Source of the DNA: Streptomyces griseorubiginosus
Lineage (GTDB): Bacteria; Actinomycetota; Actinomycetes; Streptomycetales; Streptomycetaceae
DNA length: 64,000 nucleotides
Direction: 5' to 3'
Assembly: GCF_017614965.1 (NCBI RefSeq)
Contig: NZ_WVUG01000009.1
Span: 1-64,000 of the forward strand
The notes beneath the pieces are model-generated. The model did no database searches. It had not been told where the DNA came from and was given only the letters and a program-made list of their open reading frames with translations. A program made the translations under genes and the position numbers. Shown here piece by piece: positions 1 to 8,839 of the stretch (the stretch's first letter is position 1; the number at the start of each line of letters is the position of its first letter).

Positions 1-395
1 CCGTTCGGCCCGTCGGCCCCCTCCAGCACGGGAACCCCCACCCCGACGGCCAGCTCCCGGACCCGCGTCTTGTCCCCGAACACCGCCAGCACCTCCGGCG
101 AGGGGCCCACGAACACGATCCCCGCCTCCGCGCAGCGGCGCGCGAACTCCGCGTCCTCGCTCAGGAAGCCGTAACCGGGGTGGAGGTAGTCGCAGCCGGT
201 GCTCCGGGCGGCGGCGAGCAGGGCGTCGCCGTCCAGGTAACCGCTCACCGCTACGGACTCGTCGGCGAGCCGGGCATGGCCGTCGTCGCGCTCCTCGTAC
301 ACGGCGACCGCACGCAGCCCGGCCTCCGCCGCTGCCCTCAGCACCCGGACGGCGACCTCCCCGCGGTTGGCGACGAGCACGGCGGCAGAACCCAT
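1..395 (-). CDS. Biotin carboxylase (acyl-CoA or related carboxylase), N-terminal part, cut by window edge
   Basis: The reverse strand from the ATG at 395 reads into the left edge without a stop and gives about 131 residues. It opens with the biotin-carboxylase N-domain signature (LVANRGEVAVRV) and carries HPGYGFLSE near residue 65, the motif that follows the first Rossmann-like units of ATP-grasp biotin carboxylases. The family carboxylates biotin with bicarbonate and ATP and feeds acetyl-, propionyl- or urea-type carboxylation. The ATP-grasp and carboxyltransferase parts lie outside the window, so the substrate cannot be told. The HAD phosphatase gene starts further right on the same strand and ends 65 bp upstream of this start, so co-transcription is possible. 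Confidence 0.85.
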   Translation of the reverse strand, partial: MGSAAVLVANRGEVAVRVLRAAAEAGLRAVAVYEERDDGHARLADESVAVSGYLDGDALLAAARSTGCDYLHPGYGFLSEDAEFARRCAEAGIVFVGPSPEVLAVFGDKTRVRELAVGVGVPVLEGADGPN

Positions 396-460
396 GGAAC
401 CCTCCAGGCAGCGGACGTCATCGACCGGCCCGATCATGCTCATCGACGCCGTAGCCGCCG

Positions 461-1150
461 TCAACGCGCCGATCGCACCAGCCAGTCGTACGCGGCCCGC
501 GCCGTGAACTCCGGCTGCCCGCCGCGCAGGAGCAGGTCCGCGGTGGCGAACTGCGGTGCGTCGGCCTGCGCGGTGAGGTACGGGACGGCGATGCAACGCA
601 TCCCGGCCGCGTGCGCGGCGGCGGCGCCGGGCGCCGCGTCCTCCACCACCACGCAGTCCGCCGGGGAGGCCCCGAGGCGCCGGGCTGCCTCCAGGAAGAC
701 GTCCGGCGCGGGCTTTCCGTGGGGCACCTCGTCGGCCGAGACGACCGTACGCAGATACGCGTCCAGGCCCGTGCCCGCGAGGATCGCCTCGATGGCCTCC
801 GGTGACGAACCCGAGGCCACGGCCATCGGCACGTCCTCGGTCGCGAGCAGTTCCACGAACTCGCGCATCTCCGGGTACACGCGCGTGGCGGCGCCGGCCA
901 GCTTTAGATAACGGCGGTTCGTCGCGGCGAGCAGTTCGTCGGCGGGGGCCGTCAGGCCGTACTCCCGCTTCCACAGCCGTGCCGTCTCCTGCGTGCTCAC
1001 GCCGACGTACCGCTCGTGCTCGGTCCAGGTGAAGCCGGGGACACCGTGCTCGGCGAGGGTCCGGCGGCTCGCTTCGTAGTAGTTCGGCTCGCTGTCCACG
1101 AGTGTTCCGTCGAGATCGAAGATGACCGAGAGAGTGCCGAGCTTGCTCAT
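461..1150 (-). CDS. HAD-superfamily phosphatase (beta-phosphoglucomutase/phosphoglycolate phosphatase type)
   Basis: A 229-residue protein from the ATG at 1150. It has all HAD signatures: motif I DLDGTLVDSEPN near residue 12 with both catalytic aspartates, a helical cap, motif II around VASGSSP, the motif III lysine in HGKPAPDVF, and motif IV VVEDAAPGAAAA. This subclass hydrolyses small sugar phosphates or phosphoglycolate in the cytosol; the exact substrate is not visible. No convincing Shine-Dalgarno precedes the ATG. The 5' side is instead a 3 x 21-bp tandem repeat that runs into the end of the Lrp gene. The frame stays open through the repeat, so a longer repeat-encoded N-terminus is formally possible, but family comparison favours 1150. 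Confidence 0.85.
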   Translation of the reverse strand: MSKLGTLSVIFDLDGTLVDSEPNYYEASRRTLAEHGVPGFTWTEHERYVGVSTQETARLWKREYGLTAPADELLAATNRRYLKLAGAATRVYPEMREFVELLATEDVPMAVASGSSPEAIEAILAGTGLDAYLRTVVSADEVPHGKPAPDVFLEAARRLGASPADCVVVEDAAPGAAAAHAAGMRCIAVPYLTAQADAPQFATADLLLRGGQPEFTARAAYDWLVRSAR

Positions 1151-1156
1151 GCGCCC

Positions 1157-1219
1157 AGCATGGCAAAGGTCATGTCCAGCATGGCAGAGGCCATGTCCGG
1201 GATGGCACAGGTCATGTCC
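1157..1219. repeat. Three tandem 21-bp repeats between HAD and Lrp genes
   Basis: Units lie at 1157-1177, 1178-1198 and 1199-1219 and follow the pattern (AGC/GGG)ATGGCA-N-AGG-(T/C)-CATGTCC, differing at only a few positions. The array sits just upstream of the HAD start and covers the last codons and stop (1212-1214) of the Lrp gene. The period equals two helical turns and is a multiple of three. Confidence 0.9.
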
Positions 1220-1688
1220 GGGCCGACCGGCCGATCGACTCGACCAGCGGCAGCAGCCGCTGCGGAACGCGCTCGCGCAGGGCGACCTCGGTGCGGGTGC
1301 GTACGACACCGGGCATGCTGATCAGCTTCTGGATCACGTCCTCGAGATGGGCGTTGTCCCGCGCCACCACCCGGGTCAGCAGATCGCCGCCGCCGGTGAT
1401 GGAGAAGGCCTCGACGATCTCCGGGACGGCGGCCAGCGCGTCCCCCACGTCGTCCAGGTGGCCCTGGGTGACCTCGATGTGGACGAACGCGAGGACGGGG
1501 TGGCCGAGGGCGGCGGGGGAGAGCACCGGGCCGGTCCCGGTGATCACGCCGTCCCGTTCCAGCCGGTCGAGGCGGGCCTGCAGCGTGCCGCGCGCGACGC
1601 CCAGGATGCGGGCGTACTCGCGCACGCTCGTGCGGGGCTGCTCCAGCAGCAGTCGCAGGATGCGGGTGTCGAGTTCGTCGACGGCCAT
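1212..1688 (-). CDS. Lrp/AsnC-family transcriptional regulator
   Basis: A 158-residue protein of the usual Lrp length. Residues 3-60 form the winged helix-turn-helix (LDTRILRLLLEQPRTSVREYA, then ILGVARGTLQARLDRLERDGVI). Residues about 65-140 form the RAM (ACT-like) ligand domain, with FSITGGGDLLTRVVARD in the expected place. Such proteins bind amino acids or similar metabolites, form octamers or hexadecamers, and bind arrays of helically phased sites. The gene lies upstream of the HAD gene in the same direction, with the 21-bp repeat at the junction. The target is not evident. The repeat is a candidate binding array, which is inference. Confidence 0.9.
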   Translation of the reverse strand: MAVDELDTRILRLLLEQPRTSVREYARILGVARGTLQARLDRLERDGVITGTGPVLSPAALGHPVLAFVHIEVTQGHLDDVGDALAAVPEIVEAFSITGGGDLLTRVVARDNAHLEDVIQKLISMPGVVRTRTEVALRERVPQRLLPLVESIGRSART

Positions 1689-1859
1689 GGGGCGGACTCT
1701 CCTCGTGCCTGGTCCGTTGGCTCGCCCGTGGCCGCCCCCGAACCGCCTTCACTGTACCAATGGCTCAGCATATCCCGCGCCACTTGAGCCAGGAGCGGTG
1801 CGGATGCTGCAATGGGCGCGTCGATGGCGCTGCGGACCCCGCGGCGCCTTTTCCATGCC

Positions 1860-1897
1860 GTGGTTCGCCGTTGGTTCGCCGTGGTTCGCCGTGGTTC
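1860..1897. repeat. Short tandem repeat (about 10 bp, 3.7 copies) in leader of FUSC gene
   Basis: GTGGTTCGCC is repeated at 1860, 1870 (with one extra T), 1881 and 1891 (truncated). It lies directly upstream of the GTG start I favour at 1914. Depending on the true start, it is either an untranslated leader or codes for an Arg/Val/Trp-rich N-terminal extension. Confidence 0.75.
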
Positions 1898-1913
1898 AAG
1901 GGGGCGGGAAGCA

Positions 1914-3407
1914 GTGCTGAAGCGGGTGTTCGTGGCTCCGGATCCGGGGCGCGTCCGGCTGCGGTTCGCCGGCCGGGCGGTCGTCGGCATCGGGCTCGCC
2001 GTCGTCGTGTGCGCGCTGGCCGGGCTGTCCCTCGTCGGCGCCGTCACCGGCGGGCTGGCCGCGCTGCTCGCCCTGTTCACCGTCGCCGACGCCACGGTCC
2101 GCGGACAGGCCGTCACCACCGCGCTGCTGCCCGCCGTCGGCCTGCCGGTGCTCGCCGCCGCGGCGGAGCTGCACGACCATCCGGTGGCCCGCGACCTCAC
2201 CTTCCTCGCGGTCGTCGGCGCCGGCGTGTACGCGCGCCGCTGGGGCCCGCGCGGACACAGCCTCGGCGTCTTCGCGTTCATGACCTTCTTCGTGGCCCAG
2301 TTCCTGCACGCCACCGCCGCGCGGCTGCCCGAGCTGTCCGCCGCCGTCGTCCTGTCCCTGCTGAGCGCGGCGGCGGTGCGGTTCGGCCTTTGGTGCTACG
2401 AGGACCGGCTGCCCCCGGCGCCGCCCGCGCCCGCCCCGCCGGCTGGTACCGGCCTCGCCCGCGTGACCACGCGCCAGGCCGTCCAGGCGACCGTCGGCGC
2501 GGGCTTCGCCCTGGTCGTGGGCCAGCTGGTGTCCGGGCAGCGCTGGTACTGGGCCGTCGGCGCCACCTGGTGGATCTTCGTCAACACCGCCTCGCGCGGC
2601 GAGACACTGGTCCGAGGCTTCCGCCGGGTCCTCGGCACGGTGATCGGCATCGGCCTCGGCGTCCTGATCGCCGTGCCGGTGGACGGGGCCGCCCTGCCCA
2701 CGGCCGTCCTCCTGGCCGCCTGCGTCTTCGGGATCTTCTACTCGGCGGCCGTCTCGTACACCTGGATGATGCTCTGCGTGACCCTCCTCGCCGAGCTCCT
2801 CTACGGCCTCCTGGGCGTGCTCACCCCGAGCCTGCTGGCCCTGCGCCTGACCGAGACCGGCGTCGGCGCGCTGGGCGCCGCCCTCGCCGTCCTGTTCGTC
2901 CTCCCGGTCACCACGCACCGCACCACCGACGCCTGGATCCAACGGGCCCTGCGCTGTGTGCACGCCTGCACGGCGGAGGCCGCGGCCCGCCTCGCGGGCT
3001 CCCCGGACGCCGACCCCGCCTCCAGGGTGGCCGAGCTGGAGCAGCTGCTGGGTCGTGTACGACTGTCCGTCGCCCCCCTCGTGCACCCGCTCAACCCCTT
3101 GCTCGGCCGCAAGCGACGCGCCCGCCGGGTACTGGCCCTCCTCGACGACTGCGCCCGCGAGATCCGCGGCCTGGCCTCGGTCGCCGCAGACCCGGAGGCC
3201 TCGCACGACGCCCGCCTCGCCGCGGCCTGCTGGCGTGTCGAGGCCGCGGTCGAGGCCCTCACCGGCGACGGAACCGGCCAGGTCGCCCTCGCGCCCGAGC
3301 CTCCCGCCGCGGGCGCCCTGGCCCATCTGCACGGAGTGGAACGCGCCCTCGCGGAACTCGCCGCGCCCCTGCGCACACCGTCCGGATCCCCTCTGGCCGG
3401 CGCCTGA
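1914..3407 (+). CDS. FUSC-family (aromatic-acid-exporter-like) membrane protein
   Basis: About 497 residues from the GTG at 1914, chosen because a purine-rich GGGCGGGAAG lies just ahead. An ATG at 1812 would add 34 residues read through the short repeat. The protein has two hydrophobic blocks (roughly residues 20-135 and 175-315), each with several membrane helices and separated by a Pro/Ala stretch. The cytosolic C-terminal part is rich in Arg, Ala and Leu. The second block has the FUSC-like segment WYWAVGATWWIFVNTASRGE followed by RRVLGTVIGIGLGV. Family members (AaeB, FUSC) are thought to export aromatic acids or other toxic small molecules through the inner membrane. The substrate is unknown. 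It is divergent from the Lrp gene. Confidence 0.8.
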   Translation: MLKRVFVAPDPGRVRLRFAGRAVVGIGLAVVVCALAGLSLVGAVTGGLAALLALFTVADATVRGQAVTTALLPAVGLPVLAAAAELHDHPVARDLTFLAVVGAGVYARRWGPRGHSLGVFAFMTFFVAQFLHATAARLPELSAAVVLSLLSAAAVRFGLWCYEDRLPPAPPAPAPPAGTGLARVTTRQAVQATVGAGFALVVGQLVSGQRWYWAVGATWWIFVNTASRGETLVRGFRRVLGTVIGIGLGVLIAVPVDGAALPTAVLLAACVFGIFYSAAVSYTWMMLCVTLLAELLYGLLGVLTPSLLALRLTETGVGALGAALAVLFVLPVTTHRTTDAWIQRALRCVHACTAEAAARLAGSPDADPASRVAELEQLLGRVRLSVAPLVHPLNPLLGRKRRARRVLALLDDCAREIRGLASVAADPEASHDARLAAACWRVEAAVEALTGDGTGQVALAPEPPAAGALAHLHGVERALAELAAPLRTPSGSPLAGA

Positions 3408-3509
3408 CCATGCACCGGCACGACAGGAACCGTCCCCCCTCTGGTCTAGACCGCACGTGATCGACTGCTACCGTCACCCCCAGCGGCACAGAACCGAGAG
3501 GGGACAGCG

Positions 3510-4544
3510 GTGACGGATGGCGGCGTGCGGCGGCGGAGAGCCTTCATCGGGTCGTTCACGGCGGCGGGAGGGCCGGGGATCGTGACGGCGGCCGTGGCCG
3601 CGAGCGGCGGCGCGCTGACCGCCCTGAGCAGCGTGGACGGCGTACCCGACCCGTCGTATCTGACCCTGGCGCCCGGCGGGGGCCTCCTGTACGCCGTGAG
3701 CGAGACCAGTGAGGGCGCGGTGGCCGCCTACCGGGTGGCCGAGGACCGGCTCGAGCGGGCCGGGGCGCCGGTGCCGGTCGACGGGCAGGGCCCCACCCAC
3801 CTCAGCCTCCACGCCGGGCACGTCCTGACCGCCAACTACGGCTCCGGCAGCGTCACCGCCGTACCGCTGCGCCCCGACGGCACCCTCGCCGACGCCCCGT
3901 CCGCCGTGCTCCAGCACACCGGGTCCGGTCCCCACACCCGCCGCCAGCAGGGCCCGCACGCCCACCAGGTGCAGCCCGACCCCAGCGGCCGCTGGGCCGT
4001 CAGCGTCGACCTCGGCACGGACTCGGTGCGCGTGTGCGCCCTGACGGACGGCGAACTGACCGTGCACCGCGAGATCGCCCTGCGCCCCGGCTCCGGGCCC
4101 CGCCACCTGGCCTTCCACCCGGACGGCACGCGCGCGTACGTCGTCAACGAGCTCACCCCCACCGTCACCGCCTGCCACTGGGACGCCGAGGACGGCACCC
4201 TCAAACCGCTGACCGAGACCCAGGTACTGCCCGCCGCCCCGGCCGGCGACGCCTACCCCTCGGGGATCGTCGCCTCGCACGACGGCCGCTTCGTGTGGAT
4301 CGCCACCCGCGGCGAGGACGTCCTGTCCACGTTCGCCGTCGAGGGCGAGGAGCTGCGGCTGATCGGCACGGTCCCCTGCGGCGGCCAGTGGCCCCGCGCC
4401 CTCACCGAGTCGGAGGGCTTCCTCTACGCGGCGAACGAGCGCTCCGGCGACGTGACCTGGTTCGCCGTCGACCCGCACACCGGTCTGCCGCGCTACGAGG
4501 GCTCGATCGAGGTTCCGGCCGCGTCCTGCGTCGTCCTCGACTGA
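3510..4544 (+). CDS. Lactonase-family seven-bladed beta-propeller (6-phosphogluconolactonase/carboxymuconate-cyclase type)
   Basis: 344 residues from the GTG at 3510, preceded by GAGAGGGGA. The sequence repeats short beta blades typical of the lactonase family: YLTLAPGGGLLYAVSE, the conserved QGPHAHQVQPDPSGRW near residue 148, GPRHLAFHPDGTRAYVVNEL, and GGQWPRALTESEGFLYAANE. The family includes YbhE/Pgl-type 6-phosphogluconolactonases and muconate-lactonising enzymes, and most members have no tested substrate. There is no clear signal peptide, so it is probably cytosolic. It follows the FUSC gene after about 100 bp and ends at a strong hairpin shared with the convergent CbiX-like gene. Confidence 0.85.
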   Translation: MTDGGVRRRRAFIGSFTAAGGPGIVTAAVAASGGALTALSSVDGVPDPSYLTLAPGGGLLYAVSETSEGAVAAYRVAEDRLERAGAPVPVDGQGPTHLSLHAGHVLTANYGSGSVTAVPLRPDGTLADAPSAVLQHTGSGPHTRRQQGPHAHQVQPDPSGRWAVSVDLGTDSVRVCALTDGELTVHREIALRPGSGPRHLAFHPDGTRAYVVNELTPTVTACHWDAEDGTLKPLTETQVLPAAPAGDAYPSGIVASHDGRFVWIATRGEDVLSTFAVEGEELRLIGTVPCGGQWPRALTESEGFLYAANERSGDVTWFAVDPHTGLPRYEGSIEVPAASCVVLD

Positions 4545-4561
4545 GCCTCGCGGACACGAAC

Positions 4562-4602
4562 GCCGAAGGGCCCGGCTCCGGACTGCGGAGCGGGCCCTTC
4601 GG
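4562..4602. terminator. Bidirectional hairpin terminator
   Basis: A near-perfect inverted repeat. The left arm is GCCGAAGGGCCCGGCTCCG and the right arm is its complement with one base missing, with a 4-5 base loop. It sits in the 82 bp between two convergent genes, so it probably stops transcription from both sides. Confidence 0.85.
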
Positions 4603-4626
4603 CAGTGTCACCTCGTGCCGTACGGG

Positions 4627-5550
4627 TCAGCGGACCGGCGCCCCCTGCGGCTGCTGCGGGGCGATGCCCAGGGCGGTCGTGTACTTGGCCAGCGCGAGCT
4701 TCCCGATGGCCGGGTAGGGGCCCAGCGCCTCGGCGGCCGCGCAGCCCGCCTCCTTGGCCGCCTCCTCGATCAGACCGGGGTCGATCTCCGGCCCTATCAG
4801 GTACGGCGCCAGCGCCAGCTGCTGCGAGCCCGAGGAGCGCAGTTGCTCGGCCACGGAGGCGATCGAACCGTCCTGGTCCAGGGCCGCCGCCATCACCGGC
4901 ACGGCGAGGCGCGCGGCGAGCAGCATGCCGGTGATCCCGGCCGCCTGCACGGCCTCGTCACCGCCCACAGAGGCCAGGATGATGCCGTCCGCCGCGGTCG
5001 CCACGGTGAACAGCCGGGCGCGGTCGGCGCGGGCCAGCCCCGCCTCCGACAGCCGCACGTGCAGCGCCTCGGCCAGCAGCGGGTGCGGGCCCAGCACATC
5101 CGTCAGGTCGGCCGCGACACGGCTCTCCATCACGGCCTGGCGGATCCGGCGCAGCAGCGCGCTGTCGGGGCCGGCCAGCAGCGGCACCACGACCGCCACC
5201 GGGCCGTCGGGCTCCTTGATGTCCAGGCCGGCGGCCTTGGCCTGCTCATAGCGGGCCGTGCGCTCCTCGGCGGCGTGCGCCAGCACACCCTGGAGCGTGG
5301 GGAACTCCGTGTCGTCCCCGTCCAGGTACGCGATGCGCGCGTCCAGACCGGGGAGCTCGGAGCGGGCGATGCTCACGACCTCCTCGGCGAGGCCGCGCGT
5401 CGCGGCGCCGGGAGTGCCCGGCACCGCGAGGACGAGCGCGGGCGCGCCCTCGGGAGCCGCCAGCGGCTCGGGTCGGCGGTGCCGCCCGGGCTGGCGAGGT
5501 CGCGGCATTCGTACTGGCAGGCCGGACGCGGGTCCAGTGGGGGAGCTCAT
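4627..5550 (-). CDS. CbiX/sirohydrochlorin-chelatase-like protein
   Basis: 307 residues. After a basic Pro-rich N-terminus, residues 36-140 and 150-270 form two related chelatase-like halves ([12 protein letters not shown] then [15 protein letters not shown]), as expected of the CbiX/SirB fold. Family members insert Co2+ or Fe2+ into sirohydrochlorin for cobalamin or siroheme. However, the usual His pair (HG..) of the first half reads as VPGTPG, so the metal-binding role is uncertain here. In Streptomyces such proteins occur near nitrite/sulfite-reduction genes, but none is visible in this window. The start is not strongly fixed by a ribosome site. I am confident of the fold but not of the activity. 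Confidence 0.7.
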   Translation of the reverse strand: MSSPTGPASGLPVRMPRPRQPGRHRRPEPLAAPEGAPALVLAVPGTPGAATRGLAEEVVSIARSELPGLDARIAYLDGDDTEFPTLQGVLAHAAEERTARYEQAKAAGLDIKEPDGPVAVVVPLLAGPDSALLRRIRQAVMESRVAADLTDVLGPHPLLAEALHVRLSEAGLARADRARLFTVATAADGIILASVGGDEAVQAAGITGMLLAARLAVPVMAAALDQDGSIASVAEQLRSSGSQQLALAPYLIGPEIDPGLIEEAAKEAGCAAAEALGPYPAIGKLALAKYTTALGIAPQQPQGAPVR

Positions 5551-5705
5551 GGCGACGCATGTTACTGGCTTCTTGGGCTCTCCCGTTCGGGGAGGGTGCA
5601 GGTGAGCGGTATCCGTCCTGTTTTGTCTGATGAGTTACGCCGGAATCGTCGGTGATCGCCGTGCGAACCGGGCGCATTGCGGAGCCTTGGGATCAGTTGC
5701 CCTTA

Positions 5706-5770
5706 GTGGTCACCACGGACAACCCTTTGTGGTCACTACGGACAACCCTTTGTGGTCACCACGGACAACA
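5706..5770. repeat. 23-bp tandem repeat (2.8 copies) spanning the end of a kinase gene
   Basis: Units at 5706-5728, 5729-5751 and 5752-5770 (partial), differing by one base. Each starts with GTGGTCACCAC (GTGGTCACTAC in unit 2), a 5-1-5 near-palindrome, followed by GGACAACCCTTT. The stop codon of the kinase gene (5736-5738) is the TAG read on the minus strand through the variant base of the middle unit. Confidence 0.9.
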
Positions 5771-6737
5771 TCGCCGCGTCAACCGGCAGGGTGAATGTGC
5801 CCGCGGCCAGGTCGGCCGCGATGCGCAGGGCGCCGCTCAACGGGTCACCGGCCGCCGCCACCCGCCGGGCGTTCGGCAGCGCCCTCGTCAACTCCTCCTC
5901 CAGCGGCACGAGGAGGGGGTCGCCCAGGTTGAACAGACCCCCGGTGACGGCGACGTGCGGGTCACCCTCGGCCGGGCACACGGCCGCCGCGGACCCGGCC
6001 ATGTGCCGGGCCGCCGCGCGCAGGATGTCCGCGGCCACGGCGTCGCTCCCGGCGCAGGCCCCGACCTGGGGCGCGAAGGAGGCGAGCACCGCGGGCCGGT
6101 CCGTACGGGGATAGAGGCGCCCGGGGATTCCGGACGCCGCGCCGAACAACTCCTCGGCGCGCGCCAGCAGTTCCGCCGATCCGCCGGGCCGTCCGTCGTG
6201 GGCGCGCAGGGCGGCCTCCAGCCCGGCCCGGCCGATCCAGGCACCGCTGCCGCAGTCGCCCAGCAGATGCCCCCAGCCGTCCGCGCGCCGCCAGCGCCGG
6301 AGATCCGTACCGACCGCGATGAGTCCCGTGCCGCCGGCGATCACGGCGCCGGGCCGCGCCCCGAGCGCACCGGTGTACGCGGTGACCGCGTCGGCGGCGA
6401 GAGCGACGGCCGGAACACCGAACTCCGCGCGCAGCCCCGCCGGAAGCCCGGCACGCAGGTCGTCACCGAGGCTGGCGAGCCCGGCGGCCCCGACAGCGGC
6501 CGCCCGCACCTCCGAGACTCCACTGTCGGCGAGCAACGCCCGCACCAGAGGCACCAGTCGCTCCATGAAGTGCCCGGCGTCGATCCCCCGCGCCCCGGTC
6601 CGCACCGGCCCCGCCGACTCACGCCGCCCGAGAACGGCCCCTTGGATCGTCCCCACGACGACCCGCAGCCCCGAGCCGCCCGAGTCGACCGCGAGAACAC
6701 CGGCCGAACCCCGCTCGCCGGCGCGCCCGCCGGTCAC
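5736..6737 (-). CDS. BadF/BadG/N-acetylglucosamine-kinase-type ATPase
   Basis: 333 residues from a GTG at 6737. The protein belongs to the ASKHA fold: phosphate-1 loop [16 protein letters not shown] at residues 13-28, and phosphate-2/connect region [15 protein letters not shown] near residue 105 followed by [17 protein letters not shown]. The family phosphorylates amino sugars such as N-acetylglucosamine, or activates dehydratases. In a chitin-using Streptomyces, a GlcNAc kinase role is the simplest reading, but it is inferred. The start codon overlaps the stop of uracil-DNA glycosylase (GTGA, 4 bp), so translation is probably coupled. The last residues (SVVTTKGCP) are encoded by the 23-bp tandem repeat, which looks like a replaced or extended C-terminus. 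Confidence 0.8.
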   Translation of the reverse strand: MTGGRAGERGSAGVLAVDSGGSGLRVVVGTIQGAVLGRRESAGPVRTGARGIDAGHFMERLVPLVRALLADSGVSEVRAAAVGAAGLASLGDDLRAGLPAGLRAEFGVPAVALAADAVTAYTGALGARPGAVIAGGTGLIAVGTDLRRWRRADGWGHLLGDCGSGAWIGRAGLEAALRAHDGRPGGSAELLARAEELFGAASGIPGRLYPRTDRPAVLASFAPQVGACAGSDAVAADILRAAARHMAGSAAAVCPAEGDPHVAVTGGLFNLGDPLLVPLEEELTRALPNARRVAAAGDPLSGALRIAADLAAGTFTLPVDAAMLSVVTTKGCP

Positions 6738-7420
6738 GGCAGACGCCAGTCCACCGGTTGGCCGCCCATGCCGACCAACAGGTCGTTGGCGCGGCTGAAG
6801 GGACGGGAGCCGAAGAAGCCGCGGTCGGCGGACATGGGGGAGGGGTGGGCGGACTCCACCGACGGGAGGTCGCCGAGCAGCGGCCGCAGGTTGCGCGCGT
6901 CGCGCCCCCACAGGATCGACACCAGCGGCTTGCCACGCCCGGCGAGGGCGCGTATCGCCTGCTCGGTGACCTCCTCCCAGCCCTTGCCGCGATGCGCGCC
7001 CGGCTTGCGGGGAGCCGTCGTCAACGCCCTGTTGAGCAGCAGCACCCCCTGCTGAGTCCACGGCGTCAGATCACCGGTTGAGGGCTGGGACAGGCCCAGG
7101 TCGGTGTTCAGCTCCCGGAAGATGTTGATGAGGCTGCCCGGCAGCGGACGCACATCGGGAGCCACCGAGAACGACAGCCCCACCGCATGTCCGGGCGTCG
7201 GATACGGGTCCTGACCGACGATCAGGACCCGTACGTCGTCGAAGGGCTGCTGAAAGGCTCTGAGGACGTTCGGGCCGGCCGGGAGATAGGTGCGTCCCGC
7301 GGCGATCTCCGCCCTGAGGAAGTCCCCCATGTCGGCGATCCGCCCGGCGACGGGTTCCAGGGCCTGCGCCCAGCCCGCTTCGACGATTTCATGCAACGGT
7401 CGTGGTGCCACGCGCGTCAC
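6734..7420 (-). CDS. ung: Uracil-DNA glycosylase, family 1
   Basis: 228 residues from the GTG at 7420. It removes uracil from DNA in base-excision repair. The water-activating motif is [17 protein letters not shown] near residue 66, with the catalytic Asp. The DNA-minor-groove/His motif is HPSPMS near residue 190. NRALTT and WGRDA are in the expected places. The length matches family 1. A proline replaces the usual His of GQDPYH, which I remember as normal for actinobacterial enzymes. A shorter start is possible at the fourth residue (also GTG). It is coupled to the downstream ASKHA kinase by a 4-bp overlap. Confidence 0.95.
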   Translation of the reverse strand: MTRVAPRPLHEIVEAGWAQALEPVAGRIADMGDFLRAEIAAGRTYLPAGPNVLRAFQQPFDDVRVLIVGQDPYPTPGHAVGLSFSVAPDVRPLPGSLINIFRELNTDLGLSQPSTGDLTPWTQQGVLLLNRALTTAPRKPGAHRGKGWEEVTEQAIRALAGRGKPLVSILWGRDARNLRPLLGDLPSVESAHPSPMSADRGFFGSRPFSRANDLLVGMGGQPVDWRLP

Positions 7421-7484
7421 CCTACTGCCGTACGGGCAGCGGAGATCAACCGGTGGCCAAGGCCCCCCGTTCCCCCCTGACGGC

Positions 7485-8570
7485 TCATCCGACCACCGCG
7501 GCCCGCACACACAGGACGTCCGGCAGGTGCGAGGCCAACTGCCGCCAGCTGTCGCCGTCGTCGGCCGAGGCGAACACCTCGCCGTTGCGGTTGCCGAAGT
7601 ACACGCCCGCCGGGTCGGCGTCGTCCGTGCACATCGCGTCCCGCAGCACCGTGCCGTAGTGGTCCTCCTGGGGCAGACCCGCCGACAGCGGCTCCCAGGA
7701 CTTGCCCGCGTCCTGCGTGCGGAAGACCCGGCACCGGCGACCGGCCGGCACGCGGTCCGCGTCGGCGTTGATCGGGAACAGGTACGCCGTGTCACCGCGC
7801 CGCGGATGGGTGGCCGCCGCGAAGCCGAAGGTGGACGGCAGTCCCTCGCCGATGTCGGTCCAGTGGCCGCCCGCGTCGTCGCTCCGGTACACGCCCCAGT
7901 GGTTCTGCAGATACAGCCGGTCCGGGTTGGCCGCGTCGCGGGCGACCTTGTGCACGCACTGTCCGAACTCCGGGTTCGGATCCGGCAGGAACACCGCGGA
8001 GACCCCTGAGTTGGCGGGCGTCCAGCTCGCTCCGCCGTCCGTGGTCCTGAACACCCCGGCGGTGGAGACCGCGACCGTCACCGACCGCGGGTCGCGCCGG
8101 TCGGTGAGGACGGTGTGCAGGCCCTCACCGCCGCCGCCGGGCACCCACTTCGACCGGGTGGGGTGCTCCCACAGCGGACGGACCAGCTCGAAGGTCTCCC
8201 CGCGGTCCTCCGAGCGGTACAGCGCGGCCGGCTCGGTGCCCGCGTACACCACGTCGTCCTCCGCGGCGGCCGGATGCAACTGCCACACCCGCTCCAGCGA
8301 GGCGCCCGTGTCCTTGGGGAACTTCACGGCCGGCTGCGACGGTTCGGTCCAGGTGCGGCCCAGGTCGTCGGAGTGGAAGACGGAGGGCCCCCAGTGCGAG
8401 CTGTCGCCCCCGGCCAGCAGGCGCGGGCGGTCTCCCCGGGTGTCGATGGCCACCGAGTAGACAGCTTGCGCGTTGAAGTACGGACTCTCGTCGAACTCCC
8501 ACTCGTCCCCGCGCCTGCGCCCGATGAACAGGCCTTTTCGTGTGCCCACGGCGAGCAGTACCTCGGTCAT
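7485..8570 (-). CDS. Asp-box (BNR-repeat) beta-propeller, sialidase/VPS10-like
   Basis: 361 residues from the ATG at 8570, with GGAGGT eight bases upstream. Six Asp-box motifs of the form S-x-D-x-G-x-(T/S)-(W/F) are spread along the chain: [40 protein letters not shown] and SADDGDSW. This predicts a six-bladed propeller. There is no signal peptide, so it is cytosolic. Annotated relatives are called exo-alpha-sialidase or photosystem-stability-like, but the sialidase arginine triad is not apparent to me, so a binding or scaffold role is as likely as hydrolysis. It stands alone, upstream of ung on the same strand. Confidence 0.8.
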   Translation of the reverse strand: MTEVLLAVGTRKGLFIGRRRGDEWEFDESPYFNAQAVYSVAIDTRGDRPRLLAGGDSSHWGPSVFHSDDLGRTWTEPSQPAVKFPKDTGASLERVWQLHPAAAEDDVVYAGTEPAALYRSEDRGETFELVRPLWEHPTRSKWVPGGGGEGLHTVLTDRRDPRSVTVAVSTAGVFRTTDGGASWTPANSGVSAVFLPDPNPEFGQCVHKVARDAANPDRLYLQNHWGVYRSDDAGGHWTDIGEGLPSTFGFAAATHPRRGDTAYLFPINADADRVPAGRRCRVFRTQDAGKSWEPLSAGLPQEDHYGTVLRDAMCTDDADPAGVYFGNRNGEVFASADDGDSWRQLASHLPDVLCVRAAVVG

Positions 8571-8774
8571 GCCGATCACCTCCGCGACGTCTCTGTCCCA
8601 GACACCGGCCAGTCTGCACCCCACCACTGACAGTCACCTCCCAAACCGCGTCGCCGCAGGTCAGACGGCGGTGGCAGGACGGACTCCGGGATCTTGTGGC
8701 CTCTTTCACGAACACGCCTGCGTGAGCGGGGTACTCGTGCGACCGTCGAGACAGGGGGAGTCGCCCTGAGCATC

Positions 8775-8791
8775 AGGGGACCTTCGCCCGT
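8775..8791. promoter_or_regulatory. Possible DevR/OsdR-type box upstream of Rv1733c-like gene
   Basis: AGGGGACCTTCGCCCGT resembles the GGGAC...CCC dormancy box bound by DosR/DevR-family regulators, and it lies about 50 bp before an Rv1733c-family gene. The match is imperfect: the right half lacks one G. This is suggestive only. Confidence 0.3.
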
Positions 8792-8839
8792 ATGGGAGGG
8801 AGGTCGGGGATCGTTGTGCTCATGAGGAGGATGCCTTCG

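Noticed and set aside
461-1309. N-terminal extension of the HAD protein through the 21-bp repeats (start at 1309)
   Set aside because: The added residues are repeat-encoded (GHDLCHAGH-like) and overlap the Lrp coding region; the HAD fold starts right after the ATG at 1150.
1896-3332. Long minus-strand open frame opposite the FUSC gene, very rich in Gly, Gln, Arg and His
   Set aside because: The composition is that of antisense high-GC reading; no motif and no ribosome site.
3434-3509. Small plus-strand frames between the FUSC and lactonase genes
   Set aside because: Too short and without ribosome site or conserved composition; the segment looks like a promoter or leader.
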